DNA of 64,000 nucleotides, from positions 1-64,000 of the forward strand of contig CAWFUF010000009.1 of assembly GCA_963818775.1 (NCBI GenBank). Reading direction: 5' to 3'. The notes under the pieces are model-generated. The model ran no database searches, was not told where the DNA came from, and saw only the letters and a program-made list of their open reading frames with translations. This DNA is from JAMXLO01 sp963818775 (GTDB lineage: Bacteria > Pseudomonadota > Alphaproteobacteria > Acetobacterales > Acetobacteraceae). The position numbers and the translations under genes are program-made. Below, piece after piece: positions 54,127-63,036 of the stretch (positions are counted from its first letter, which is position 1; each line of letters starts with the position of its first letter).

Positions 54127-55677
54127 ATGGCGACCGAAATACAGACCGGAATGGACCGGGCAGAGATGAAGCGGCTTCTGCTCAAGTCGAAACAGGAGCC
54201 GGTCAACTGCGCGATCGGCATCGGCAACGACAAGAGTGTCGCGCTGCTGATGCTGTCACACAGCCGCTCGTCCAAGTCGCTGCAGGGCGATCTGCAGAAA
54301 GACTTTCCTACCGCCTTCAACACCCGCTTCGGCACCGCGGTGGTGGACACCGACGACGATCCGACGCTGGTCAAGTTCATGATCAACAAGGCGGTCGGCA
54401 GCATGGCACGCCGGCTGGTGAAGACGCTGAAGGGCACCGGCTTCCGCAAGGTGCAGCTCCTGCTGGAGGACGGCTCACCGGTAGAGACCGCCACCGAAGA
54501 GGAAGGCGCGGAGCAGCCAGGCATCGGCGCCGACAGTGCGACCGGTGCACCATCACCGCAGGCCGCGCCAATGCCGGATGCAGCGGCGCTCGCCGCGGCG
54601 CTGACCGAACTGGTCCGGCGCTTCGCGGAGGTCACCGATCCCGCGCGGAAGGAAGCGTTGGCCAAGCAGGCCCGCGAGGCCAACGTCAACATCAAGCTCG
54701 GCAACCTGATCTACGCGGCCGCAGGTATCGAGCAGCTGCGTCGCGAACTGCAGGCGGCCGGGGCTGGCAGCGGCTCCGCGCAACCGTCGCAATCGGCTCC
54801 CCCACCTCCACCGCCGCCGCCATCGGTGGAAGCGAAGCCGGACCTGGCCGCGCTCACCCAGGCGCTGGGCGCGCTGATTCCCCTCATAGCCGAGGTCGGC
54901 GACCCCGCCCGCAAGGAGGCCTTGGCCAAGCTGGCGCGCGAAGCCAATGTCAACATCAAGACCGGCAACCTGACCTACGCCGCGGCCGGCATCGAGCAAC
55001 TGCGCAGCGCGCTGGACGCGGCGGCGGCCGAGGCGGCGCAGCGCAAAGTGGACGCCGACGCCGCCCGCCTGGCCTGGGAAGCGCTCTTCCGCGAGGTCGA
55101 GCCGCGCTACCTGAAGGTGGTGTCCACGCCGTCGCCCGAGGTCGACCGCCTGCGCACCATCATGACCTTTGCGACGGACAAGGCCGAGACGGGCGACTAC
55201 GCCAAGGCGACCGCCGCCCTGCAGCGACTTGAACCGCTGCTGCAAACCGCCCCGACCAGCCCAGACATAGGCATCTCCGAAAGCGGCGCGACCGCCTTCC
55301 TCGCTGCCTGGGCCAAGGCGAAGACACAGTTGCGCGCCGGCATCGACGCCGCCCGCGGCCAGCTCGCCCGCCTCGCCGAGGCGCTGCTGGCCGCCAACGA
55401 ACCGAATTTCATCTGGGTCGCCGAACACGGATTGAGCGATCTCTTCGGTAGCCTGCTCGAAGGCGCCGGCAAGATCGAACGCGCCACCAGCAAACTTCCG
55501 GTCAAGACCCGCGCGCTGGCGCGGCCGGTGATCGAGGACCTGCGCAAGCGGCTCGACGATCCGCGGATCGCGGCATGCGATGCCAACCAGTACGGCGTTC
55601 CCGTGACGGTCCGCGCAACGATCGGCCACTCGCTCGACGAACTCGAGCAGGTACTTGCCATGGCCGAAAGCAACTGA
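54127..55677 (+). CDS. Unknown 516-aa repeat protein, partner of patatin
   Basis: The start at the ATG at 54127 is set by an AGGAGG site; the frame is open a little further upstream. Residues 1-118 form a compact alpha/beta domain (EPVNCAIGIGNDKSVALLML, FNTRFGTAVVDTDDDPTLVK). Then come two copies of a roughly 50-residue helical module at about 159-210 and 246-297, sharing DPARKEALAK and AREANVNIK with GNL.YAAAGIEQLR. They are separated by a linker with eight prolines in a row (about 225-232). The C-terminal half is helical. No signal or membrane segment is visible. It precedes the patatin gene by 57 bases and is probably its partner. Function unknown. Confidence 0.7.
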   Translation: MATEIQTGMDRAEMKRLLLKSKQEPVNCAIGIGNDKSVALLMLSHSRSSKSLQGDLQKDFPTAFNTRFGTAVVDTDDDPTLVKFMINKAVGSMARRLVKTLKGTGFRKVQLLLEDGSPVETATEEEGAEQPGIGADSATGAPSPQAAPMPDAAALAAALTELVRRFAEVTDPARKEALAKQAREANVNIKLGNLIYAAAGIEQLRRELQAAGAGSGSAQPSQSAPPPPPPPPSVEAKPDLAALTQALGALIPLIAEVGDPARKEALAKLAREANVNIKTGNLTYAAAGIEQLRSALDAAAAEAAQRKVDADAARLAWEALFREVEPRYLKVVSTPSPEVDRLRTIMTFATDKAETGDYAKATAALQRLEPLLQTAPTSPDIGISESGATAFLAAWAKAKTQLRAGIDAARGQLARLAEALLAANEPNFIWVAEHGLSDLFGSLLEGAGKIERATSKLPVKTRALARPVIEDLRKRLDDPRIAACDANQYGVPVTVRATIGHSLDELEQVLAMAESN

Positions 55678-55734
55678 CGGCCGCACGCGCCGGCTCCCCA
55701 TCATCGCATCACGCACCAGATCAGGACAGTTCAC

Positions 55735-58700
55735 ATGAGCCAGACCATCTCCGCCGAGCAGCAGAAGGGCATGACAATCCTCGATGCCTTCAATCGCGGC
55801 CTCATCGTCCAGGTCGACGACGAGTTCGGTGAAATGCGCGGCCTGAGGAACGCGCTCGACCATTTCGCCAAGAGCCATGACGCAACCGCAGTCGCGGCGT
55901 ACGAGAAGCGCTTCGATGCCATCGAGCGACAGAAGGATGTCGAGAAACGCTCCGATCTCGCCTTCGAGCTGCAGCAGGAGATCATCAGGGCGGATTTGAA
56001 AGCCCGCGAGCAGAGCGAGCCCGGCTCGACCTGGCAGGAACATGTCGAGCTGGCCCTCGAGGAGATGGCGCCGAAGCGGATGCAGAAGCTGCGCGACAAG
56101 GTGGCGAAGGCGCCGACAGCCGCCGAGTTCGCCGACCTCAAGAAGGCCTTCCTGAGCTCGCAGATGGTACAGATCGACTACATGAGCGAGGCGGTGCCGA
56201 AGGATAAGCAGCAGGCCTTCATCAAGGAGGCCCAGGCGTGCTGCACCAACATCGCCACCGAGCTGTTCGACCCGCAGCGCAAGCCCAGTGACCCGCATCA
56301 CCTCGGCAAGGTCCTGGTCGCCGCCAATACCAAGGCGCTGCAGCAACTGACCGCGCTGAAGCGCAACTATCCTGCCAATCCGACGCCGGATGTCCGCGTC
56401 CAGGACGGCAAGGTCGTGGTGACCAAGGCGGCACCGAAGGTCGAGAGCCTCGTGCTGCAAGGAGGTGGCGGCAAGGGCGTCGGCTATCCGCCAATGCTCG
56501 AGGAGATGGAGAAGTCCGGCATGCTCGCGAGCGTCGATCTGCTGGTCGGCACCTCCATCGGTGCCCTCAACGCCTCCTGCCTCGCCTGCGGCGGTTTGGC
56601 AGACGAACGGCAGATCCTGGAGTTGAAGACGTTCCAGCAGGGCTATGACGCAAAGGGATTCAAGAAGGCCTATCCGGACATCAGCTTCGGCACGTCGGCA
56701 TTCCCCTCCTGCGCCGGCGAGATGGCAAAGATCGACGAGCTGACGGCGGCCTCCATTGCCGACAAGCTGGCCGACAAGAGCGAACAGGACATCGCCGGCG
56801 GATTGGTCGGGAAGCTGTCGCAGCTCGACGACGCCACCCTGAAGCGCCTGGGTCTTACCGCGACGGATGACCGCACCTTGAACGCGGAGGCCGCCAAGCT
56901 CGCCGCGAAGATCAAGAACCAGGACTTCGCCGGCTCCGACCGCACGGCGCAGATGGTGACCTTCAAGGACCTGGCCCTGCTGCACCAGCTCGATCCGGTC
57001 AATTTCAAGGAGCTGACCATCACCGGCTGGGAAGGTGCCGGCGAGAACGGGAAGCTCGTCTACTTCAACGCGCAGCAGGAGCCCGACATGCCGATCGCGG
57101 TGGCGGCCCGCATCTCCATGGGGCTGCCCATCTTCGCGCCGATCAAATGGCAGGGCCGGGGTCCGTTCTACGACGGTGGGTTCGGCTCGAACGCTCCCGT
57201 TGAAGCCGCGCCGGGCCTCGACAAACTATACAAGGACAAGAATCCGGCCGACGTCGAGGGTGAGTTCCTCGAGGGCGACATCCCGCTCGAAGTGCAGCAG
57301 GCGATGGCCAAGACCGTGCTGATGACGTTCGACGAAGACGGCAAGGCCGACAACAATCTGTTCCACCAGGGACGCGAGACGGCGGCGCCAAGCTTCGCCG
57401 AGAAGAAGTCCGTCGGCCCGCTCAATCCGGGCTATGCGAACACGATCAAGGGCGACGCCACGAAGGCATACAACACCGGCGTCAATACGCTGGAGGTATA
57501 TCACGGCAACGCGGGCACCCTGTCGATCGGACCTTTGTTGCCGGATGCGGCGCAGACGGAATACGCCGAGAGCGTTTCGCGCATGAAGGGCCTGCAACAG
57601 CTGGAGCGGCAGCAGGATCGGGCCGTCGCCATGGTTTGCGGCGACGCGGACGAGGCGCTGACGACGCTCAGCGATGACGAGATCAAGCGGCTGGTTGCCG
57701 ACAACAAGCAGGCCAACGACAGCAAAGAGTCCGAAGACAGCGAGGGCGAAGACAGCAAGTCTGAAGACAGCGAGGGCGCAGATGACGAGAAGCAGGCCCC
57801 AGTGAAGGAGCTGCTCGAGAAGTGCAAGGCGTATCTCGCGCTGAAGGAAGCGTTCAACCAGCGCGGCGGCGATGTCGTGGGGATGCTCGACAACTTCGCC
57901 AAATCCTTGCTCTGCAGCAAATGCGTATCCGACATCAAGACGCTCTCGGGTGTCTATCAGCCAGCGATGACGCTGGAGGATGCGGCGGTTGTCCGCGGCA
58001 ACGTCGGAACCGCCGAAACTGCGATCAAGTCCTGTCCGCCGTATCTGCAGGGAATGCTGAAGCAGGCGGTGCTGATCCCGATGCAGCAGAGGCTGCGCGG
58101 AATGGCGGCCGCCGCGCCGGCCAGAGAGCCAAGCTTCGCCTGGGCGCGTGACTTCTCGTCGCAGGCGTTCAATGCCGCCGTCGCCGATGCCGCCAAGGCA
58201 CAGAAGCTCATGGTTTCCGCCGAGGCGGTGGCGGCCGGCAAGGCGCTCGCCGACTTCGAAAAGGCCATGGGTGAACTCGCGGGGATGAAGCGGCTCGACC
58301 GCAAGAAGGTCAGCGAAAAAACCCGCGCGACGCTCACCCAACTTGAGGAGTTCCAGGGCGGACTGCGCGTCATGATGCGCATGGCGGGCAGCGTGACGAA
58401 TCCCACCATGATGACATTTCTTGGCTGGATGGATCAGGAGGCGAGCAGGCAGGTGACGGAGCTGCGCTCGAAGGCGCGCGGACGCGACGCCGACCACGAC
58501 TTCGGTCCATATAGCTTCAACGCTTCCTGGGACCGCAGCGCCTGGGCCAATGTCAAGAAGAAGGCGGTGGAATCCGGTGCGCTGGAAGATACCGGCTCGA
58601 GTGGCCTCGGCGAGGCAATGGAGGCGGCGGTCAAGGCGGCCAAGGCCTGGCAGACAGCACCGATCGAGGACAAGGACAGCGCCGCCCGCGCCGCCTTCAA

Positions 58701-58830
58701 GGGCTGGGACGATGTGATCCGCGCCGCCAAGTGGCTGCAGCGCCGGACCGAGTGCAAGCCTCTCCTCGCGTATCTGCAGGGCTGCGTCAACGCCGCGACG
58801 ATCGAACGGACGAAATACGCGGCGTCATAA
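55735..58830 (+). CDS. Large patatin-like phospholipase (ExoU-like layout)
   Basis: A 1031-residue soluble protein with a patatin domain at about 237-500. The oxyanion loop is GGGGKG at 243-248, the nucleophile elbow GTSIG holds Ser274, and the dyad Asp480 is in YDGGFGSN. An N-terminal helical region of about 235 residues and a C-terminal helical half flank it. An acidic, Ser-rich linker lies at about 661-687. The patatin core suggests hydrolysis of phospholipids. The size and layout recall ExoU-type effectors, and no signal peptide is seen. It forms an operon with the 516-aa protein. It could be a secreted toxin, a defence effector or a lipid-remodelling enzyme. Confidence 0.85.
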   Translation: MSQTISAEQQKGMTILDAFNRGLIVQVDDEFGEMRGLRNALDHFAKSHDATAVAAYEKRFDAIERQKDVEKRSDLAFELQQEIIRADLKAREQSEPGSTWQEHVELALEEMAPKRMQKLRDKVAKAPTAAEFADLKKAFLSSQMVQIDYMSEAVPKDKQQAFIKEAQACCTNIATELFDPQRKPSDPHHLGKVLVAANTKALQQLTALKRNYPANPTPDVRVQDGKVVVTKAAPKVESLVLQGGGGKGVGYPPMLEEMEKSGMLASVDLLVGTSIGALNASCLACGGLADERQILELKTFQQGYDAKGFKKAYPDISFGTSAFPSCAGEMAKIDELTAASIADKLADKSEQDIAGGLVGKLSQLDDATLKRLGLTATDDRTLNAEAAKLAAKIKNQDFAGSDRTAQMVTFKDLALLHQLDPVNFKELTITGWEGAGENGKLVYFNAQQEPDMPIAVAARISMGLPIFAPIKWQGRGPFYDGGFGSNAPVEAAPGLDKLYKDKNPADVEGEFLEGDIPLEVQQAMAKTVLMTFDEDGKADNNLFHQGRETAAPSFAEKKSVGPLNPGYANTIKGDATKAYNTGVNTLEVYHGNAGTLSIGPLLPDAAQTEYAESVSRMKGLQQLERQQDRAVAMVCGDADEALTTLSDDEIKRLVADNKQANDSKESEDSEGEDSKSEDSEGADDEKQAPVKELLEKCKAYLALKEAFNQRGGDVVGMLDNFAKSLLCSKCVSDIKTLSGVYQPAMTLEDAAVVRGNVGTAETAIKSCPPYLQGMLKQAVLIPMQQRLRGMAAAAPAREPSFAWARDFSSQAFNAAVADAAKAQKLMVSAEAVAAGKALADFEKAMGELAGMKRLDRKKVSEKTRATLTQLEEFQGGLRVMMRMAGSVTNPTMMTFLGWMDQEASRQVTELRSKARGRDADHDFGPYSFNASWDRSAWANVKKKAVESGALEDTGSSGLGEAMEAAVKAAKAWQTAPIEDKDSAARAAFKGWDDVIRAAKWLQRRTECKPLLAYLQGCVNAATIERTKYAAS

Positions 58831-58929
58831 CCGGGCCACGTGGCGTCGGTGAGTGCGGTGTTAGCAGTGGTCAGAGACCGCGCGCAAACGGCAACGCCGG
58901 AAGGGCAGAGACAGTGGCCACCCGCCGTT

Positions 58930-59290
58930 GAATGGGGCCAGCTTCGGGAAAAAATGTCTCGTCATTAGGCCAGACCTAGAGACGGGCATCGGCAGGAGCG
59001 GGCGCGCATCAAGCCCAACGACCGAGCAATGAAGCTCGGCTAACGTACCCGTCCGCACCGCGTCCTCGACGTAGGGGACATGGCAGGGCACGAATGGTTG
59101 GTGCACCGTGAGCCCGACATAGCCGAGCATGCCTTGGGAAAAATCTCGGAGCATGGCGGTCTCTAACTCGCCGTGCATCGATTGAGGGCCGAACATGCGC
59201 TCGCGACCTCCCTGACTGACGGCAGCGAATGCCCGCTTCCCAGAAAGCCCCCTGCTCCATAGTTGCGGCGGCCACCGTAGAACAGACCGG
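58930..59290 (-). pseudogene. NAD(P)H dehydrogenase (quinone)-like remnant
   Basis: The minus strand reads LWSRGLSGKRAFAAVSQGG, then GMLGYVGLTVHQPFVPCHVPYV and a VGLDARPLLPMP ending. This is the C-terminal half of the flavodoxin-fold NAD(P)H dehydrogenase family. The N-terminal flavin-binding half is absent and no start is evident. It is a decayed fragment beside IS66 debris. Confidence 0.55.
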
Positions 59291-59457
59291 ACAAAAAGAC
59301 GTCGGTAGCGCCACAGCCCGCTTTCGCGTTGATTTTCCCACTTCACGCAGAAATTAAATGCAAGGATACGGGCTATTCGTAAGCGGCGCGGCGGCACCCC
59401 TGTCCCGAGCGATTGACGCGGCGACGAGAGGGCGAGGCAGGCTGTCGTAGGGATGGA

Positions 59458-60064
59458 TTACGCGGTGGCGATTGTGGATGGCGGACGCCAGTTCCACGGC
59501 AGCACTCGTGCAGTTCGTGGTTCTTGGTGCGCCCTGAGACGATCCGCTGCGGAATGTCGGTGAGATAGGCGAGCGGCTCGACGCCATTGAGCTTGCAGGT
59601 CTGGATCAAGGTATTGGTGATTGCCCAACGGTGCGCTCCGCGCGCAACTGGGCAGGAACCAGATCGAGCATCTCACTGCGGTCGTCACCGATCACGTGCA
59701 GCGCGCCGCCACAGCAGGGGCATTGCTTGTTATCGATGTCGATGATGATCTCGTAGCGCGGCAGGTGCGCGGGCAACGCACCGCGGTTGCGGTTGGCCGG
59801 CTCTGTGCGGCTCCGTCTTGCCGATGGCTCTGCGTCATCCTTGGCGGTATCGCTTTCAGCAGCACTCTCCTGCGCATCCTCCAGGACAAGCCGCAGCTGA
59901 TCGGGATCGAGCTTTTCCGAACGCGGACCGTAGCGGTGGCGCGGCAGGTGTTGGATCAGCTGCCACAGCTTCTCATTCTCGGCTTGCAGTTCAGGCACGA
60001 CCTCCTGCAGCATTCGCTGGAGGACAGCCGGTTCGTCGGGGAGTGCCGCGAGTGGCGGCGACAT
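59458..60064 (-). pseudogene. IS66 TnpC deletion derivative
   Basis: On the minus strand the N-terminal TnpC part (60064 to about 59640: LQAENEKLWQLIQHLPRHRYG, GALPAHLPRYEI, CPCCGGALHVIGDDRSEMLD) is followed directly by the C-terminal part (59609 to about 59458: IQTCKLNGVEPLAYLTDI). The whole catalytic centre between them is missing. This is an internally deleted transposase. It forms the right flank of the patatin module. Confidence 0.8.
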
Positions 60065-60171
60065 CTGCTGGAGGGAACGCTTGTTCGGCTGAAAGAGGCC
60101 ATTCCCCCGTCCCGGCCTGGATCGAAAGTGGGCGCCGGGCGCAGGTGCGGTCCATGGTGCACGCCAGGACT

Positions 60172-60195
60172 TTCTTTTTTGCCGGGAAAAAAGAA
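60172..60195. terminator. AT-rich inverted repeat downstream of tRNA-Met
   Basis: TTCTTTTTT and AAAAAAGAA form a perfect 9-bp inverted repeat around GCCGGG. It lies about 70 bases beyond the 3' end of the minus-strand tRNA-Met. It could end transcription of the mnmA-tRNA transcript through its U-run, though the stem itself is weak. Confidence 0.35.
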
Positions 60196-60263
60196 TCTGC
60201 CCGTGCGGCGCACACTTGCGCCTTGCACCGTCCCGACGGGGCGAGGACTTACAATAACTTGGA

Positions 60264-60338
60264 TGGTAGCGGCGGGCGGATTTGAACCACCGACCAAGGG
60301 ATTATGATTCCCCTGCTCTACCGCTGAGCTACGCCGCC
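60264..60338 (-). tRNA. tRNA-Met (anticodon CAT)
   Basis: Read on the minus strand, the acceptor stem GGCGGCG pairs with CGCCGCT (one G-U pair). The D arm is GCTCAGCGGTAGAGC, the anticodon loop ATCATAA gives CAT, the T loop is GTTCAAATC, and CCA is encoded. The GGGGA-ATCATAA-TCCCT anticodon arm resembles elongator tRNA-Met rather than initiator. A tRNA-Ile with modified CAT is the alternative. The 5' 21 bases overlap the end of mnmA. Confidence 0.9.
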
Positions 60339-61463
60339 ATCCGACCCGAAGGGCAGGGGAGATAGTCCGACGCCCCTGACCACGTCAACCGCCGCTCCGG
60401 CGTCCGCGCGCCGGATGAAGCCGCCGCCAAGCACACGCTCCCCCGCGTAGAACACGCAGGCCTGTCCGGGCGCCGGCAGCGCGCGAGCATCCAGGCGGAC
60501 CTCCGCACCGTCCTCCGTGTCGCTCACCAAGGCACCTTGCGGCGCTTCCCGTGCCCGCAGCTTCACCGAACAGCGCAGTGGGTACACCGGCGACGATGCC
60601 AGCCAGTTCACCTCGCGCAAGCGCACCAGATCCGTTCCGGCATGACGCGGGCCAATCACGACCCGCCGGCGCGCCGGCTCCAGCCGCACCACCACTTGTC
60701 GTTCACCGGCGTTGATCGCCGCATGACCGAGCCGCTTGCCCTGACCCACCGTGTACCGCGCTATGCCGTCATGCCGGCCGCGGACATGGCCCAATCGGTC
60801 GACGATCTCGCCCGCTTCCCCCGCGTCGGGACGCAACTGCGTCACGACATCCGCATAGCTGCCTGACGGGACGAAGCAGATATCCTGGCTGTCCGGCTTG
60901 GCGGCCACCGGCAGACCGAGTCGCTCCGCCTCGCTCCGCACCCGGCGCTTGTCCATCTCCCCCAGCGGAAACAACACCCGCGCAAGCTGCTCGCGCGTGG
61001 TGGCGAACAGGAACCAGCTTTGATCGCGGGCAAGATCGGTGGCGCGATGCAGCTCGGGGCCGTCCGCGCCGTCGATCCGCCGCACATAATGCCCGGTTGC
61101 CAGCCGCTCGCACCCCAGACCCTGGGCCAGAGCCGTCAGGTCCGCGAACTTCACGGTCTGGTTGCAGCGAACACAGGGCACCGGCGTCTCGCCGGCCGCG
61201 TAGCTGTCGGCGAAGTCGCCGATCACCGCATCGGCGAACCGCTGCTCGGCGTCGATCACGTAGTGCGGGATACCGAGGTGATCGGCGACCCGCCGCGCGT
61301 CATGCATGTCCTGCCCGGCGCAGCACGCACCCTTGCGCCCGGTCGCGGCTCCATGGTCGTAGAGCTGCAGCGTCACGCCGATCACCTCGTGGCCAGCCTC
61401 GTGCAGCAGCCCTGCCACGACGCTGCTGTCCACGCCGCCCGACATCGCGACGAGGATGCGCAC
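60318..61463 (-). CDS. mnmA: tRNA 2-thiouridine(34) synthase MnmA
   Basis: A 381-residue enzyme that thiolates U34 of tRNA-Lys, -Glu and -Gln. The PP-loop SGGVDSS is at the N-terminus. The catalytic cysteines are in PCVRCNQTVKF and DSQDICFV, and the DHGAATGRKGACCA insert and ARDQSWFLFAT segment are typical. The C-terminal beta domain carries the ALPAPGQACVFY motif. Sulfur comes from a cysteine desulfurase, encoded just upstream. The stop TAG at 60318-60320 lies inside the tRNA-Met gene, so the last seven codons overlap it by 21 bases. Confidence 0.95.
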   Translation of the reverse strand: MRILVAMSGGVDSSVVAGLLHEAGHEVIGVTLQLYDHGAATGRKGACCAGQDMHDARRVADHLGIPHYVIDAEQRFADAVIGDFADSYAAGETPVPCVRCNQTVKFADLTALAQGLGCERLATGHYVRRIDGADGPELHRATDLARDQSWFLFATTREQLARVLFPLGEMDKRRVRSEAERLGLPVAAKPDSQDICFVPSGSYADVVTQLRPDAGEAGEIVDRLGHVRGRHDGIARYTVGQGKRLGHAAINAGERQVVVRLEPARRRVVIGPRHAGTDLVRLREVNWLASSPVYPLRCSVKLRAREAPQGALVSDTEDGAEVRLDARALPAPGQACVFYAGERVLGGGFIRRADAGAAVDVVRGVGLSPLPFGSDGGVAQR

Positions 61464-61466
61464 GCG

Positions 61467-61799
61467 CTAATCGTTCATCATGTTGCGGGTGCCGGCGGGC
61501 AGCTTTACCACGAGACCGTCAAGCGCCTCGGTGATCACGATCTGACAGCCCAGCCGCGACGTCTCGGTCAGGCCGAACGCCAGGTCGAGCATGTCCTCCT
61601 CGTCCTCGGTCGGTTCGGCGAGCCTCCTGAACCAGCCGGGATCCACGATCACGTGGCAGGTCGAGCAGGCGAGCGAGCCTTCGCAAGCGCCCTCGATATC
61701 GACGCCGTTCTGGTGCGCGATCTCCAGCACCGACAGTCCAAGCGGTGCATCGACTTCGCGACGCGTGCCGTCGCGTTCGATGAAGGTCATCTTCGGCAT
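61467..61799 (-). CDS. fdx: 2Fe-2S ferredoxin (adrenodoxin type)
   Basis: A 110-residue ferredoxin with cluster cysteines in CEGSLACSTCHVIV and LGCQI, the Isc-type spacing. The DEEDMLDLAFGLTETSRL stretch is the acidic partner-binding helix of adrenodoxin-like ferredoxins. It probably supplies electrons for Fe-S assembly or tRNA thiolation with the adjacent desulfurases. It sits between iscS and mnmA with gaps of 18 and 3 bases. Confidence 0.93.
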   Translation of the reverse strand: MPKMTFIERDGTRREVDAPLGLSVLEIAHQNGVDIEGACEGSLACSTCHVIVDPGWFRRLAEPTEDEEDMLDLAFGLTETSRLGCQIVITEALDGLVVKLPAGTRNMMND

Positions 61800-61817
61800 C
61801 TGGGCAATGGGTTCCGT

Positions 61818-63020
61818 TCAGGCCTGGGCGAACCGCTCGATGCCAGGGGCCGGTGCCCCCGCATGCGCCGCAGCCAGCGCCGTTGCCGCATAGTCGATAT
61901 CGGCGGGCGAGGTAAAGCGCCCGATCCCGATGCGCAAGGTGCGCGATGCCGCTTCGTCGTCCAGGCCGATGGCGCGCAGCACATAGGACGGTTCGATCGC
62001 GGCGGAGGAACACGCCGAGCCGGTGGAAACGCAAAGGTCCGGGACGCGCGCCATCAGGTCCGCGGCAGAGGCGGCGGGGAAGGTCACGTTCAGGTTGCCA
62101 GGTATCCGCGCTGTGATGCTGCCGTTCACCACGACGCCTGGGATCACCGCGCGGAGCCGGTCCAGCAGCCGGTCGCGCAATTCGGCCAGCCGCTTGGCCT
62201 CTTCCGACATTTCGCCCTGGGCCAGCCGGCAGGCCTCGCCGAAACCCACGATCAGCGGGGCAGGCAAGGTGCCGGATCGCAAGCCACGCTCCTGGCCGCC
62301 GCCCGAGAAAAGCGGGCTCAGCCGTACGCGCGGCCGTCGGCGGACAAAAAGCGCGCCCACCCCTTTCGGTCCGTAGAGCTTGTGGCCACTGATCGAGGCC
62401 AGATCGACCTTCCAGCCGCTCAGGTCGAGCGGGATCTTCCCCGTGGCCTGGGCGATATCGGTGTGGAACAGCGCCCCTGCCTGCTTGGCGATCGCAGCGA
62501 GCGCGGCGATGTCCTGCACCACGCCGATCTCGTTGTTCACCGACATGACGCTGACCAGCAGCGTCGGCACCTCCAGCGCCGCGCGGAGCACCTCGGGGTC
62601 CACCAGTCCGTCGGGACGCACCGGCAGGAACACCGGCTCGAACCCCTCATCGGCGAGATCCGCCACTGATTCGAGGACGCATTTGTGTTCGGTCGCCACC
62701 GTGACGATGCGCCGTCGCTCGTTGCCGGCGCGCAGCGCGAAACGGGCCGCGCCCTTGATCGCGATATTGTTGCTCTCGGTGGCGCCGGAGGTGAACACCA
62801 GCTCCTTGGCATCGGCGCCGATCAGCGCCGCAACCTGGCCCCTGGCGTCCTCGACGGCGGCTTCCGCCTCGGTGCCCATGACATGCTCGAGGCTGTGCGG
62901 GTTGCCGTAGTGCTCGGTGAACCATGGCATTATCGCGGCCACCACGCGCGGGTCGCAGCGGGTGGTCGCCTGGTTGTCGAGATAGACGGGGCGATTGGGC
63001 CGTGGAGGAGAACTGCTCAT
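61818..63020 (-). CDS. Cysteine desulfurase (IscS/NifS type)
   Basis: A 400-residue PLP enzyme starting at the ATG at 63020; the ORF extends further upstream, but that part is a shadow of the neighbouring gene. It has VYLDNQATTRCDPRVV at the start, the TSGATESNN motif, the PLP Lys in ISGHKLYGPKG and the catalytic Cys in STGSACSSAAIEPS. The long loop with Cys matches IscS (group I). It removes sulfur from cysteine and passes it to acceptors such as MnmA or Fe-S scaffolds. The gene starts 17 bases after the second desulfurase. Confidence 0.93.
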   Translation of the reverse strand: MSSSPPRPNRPVYLDNQATTRCDPRVVAAIMPWFTEHYGNPHSLEHVMGTEAEAAVEDARGQVAALIGADAKELVFTSGATESNNIAIKGAARFALRAGNERRRIVTVATEHKCVLESVADLADEGFEPVFLPVRPDGLVDPEVLRAALEVPTLLVSVMSVNNEIGVVQDIAALAAIAKQAGALFHTDIAQATGKIPLDLSGWKVDLASISGHKLYGPKGVGALFVRRRPRVRLSPLFSGGGQERGLRSGTLPAPLIVGFGEACRLAQGEMSEEAKRLAELRDRLLDRLRAVIPGVVVNGSITARIPGNLNVTFPAASAADLMARVPDLCVSTGSACSSAAIEPSYVLRAIGLDDEAASRTLRIGIGRFTSPADIDYAATALAAAHAGAPAPGIERFAQA

Positions 63021-63036
63021 GCCGGGCAATGTGGGT

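Noticed and set aside
54553..56985. An 810-codon open frame antisense to the repeat protein and patatin genes
   Set aside because: It mirrors the codon bias of the real genes on the plus strand, has no domain and no ribosome-binding site. It is a GC-rich shadow.
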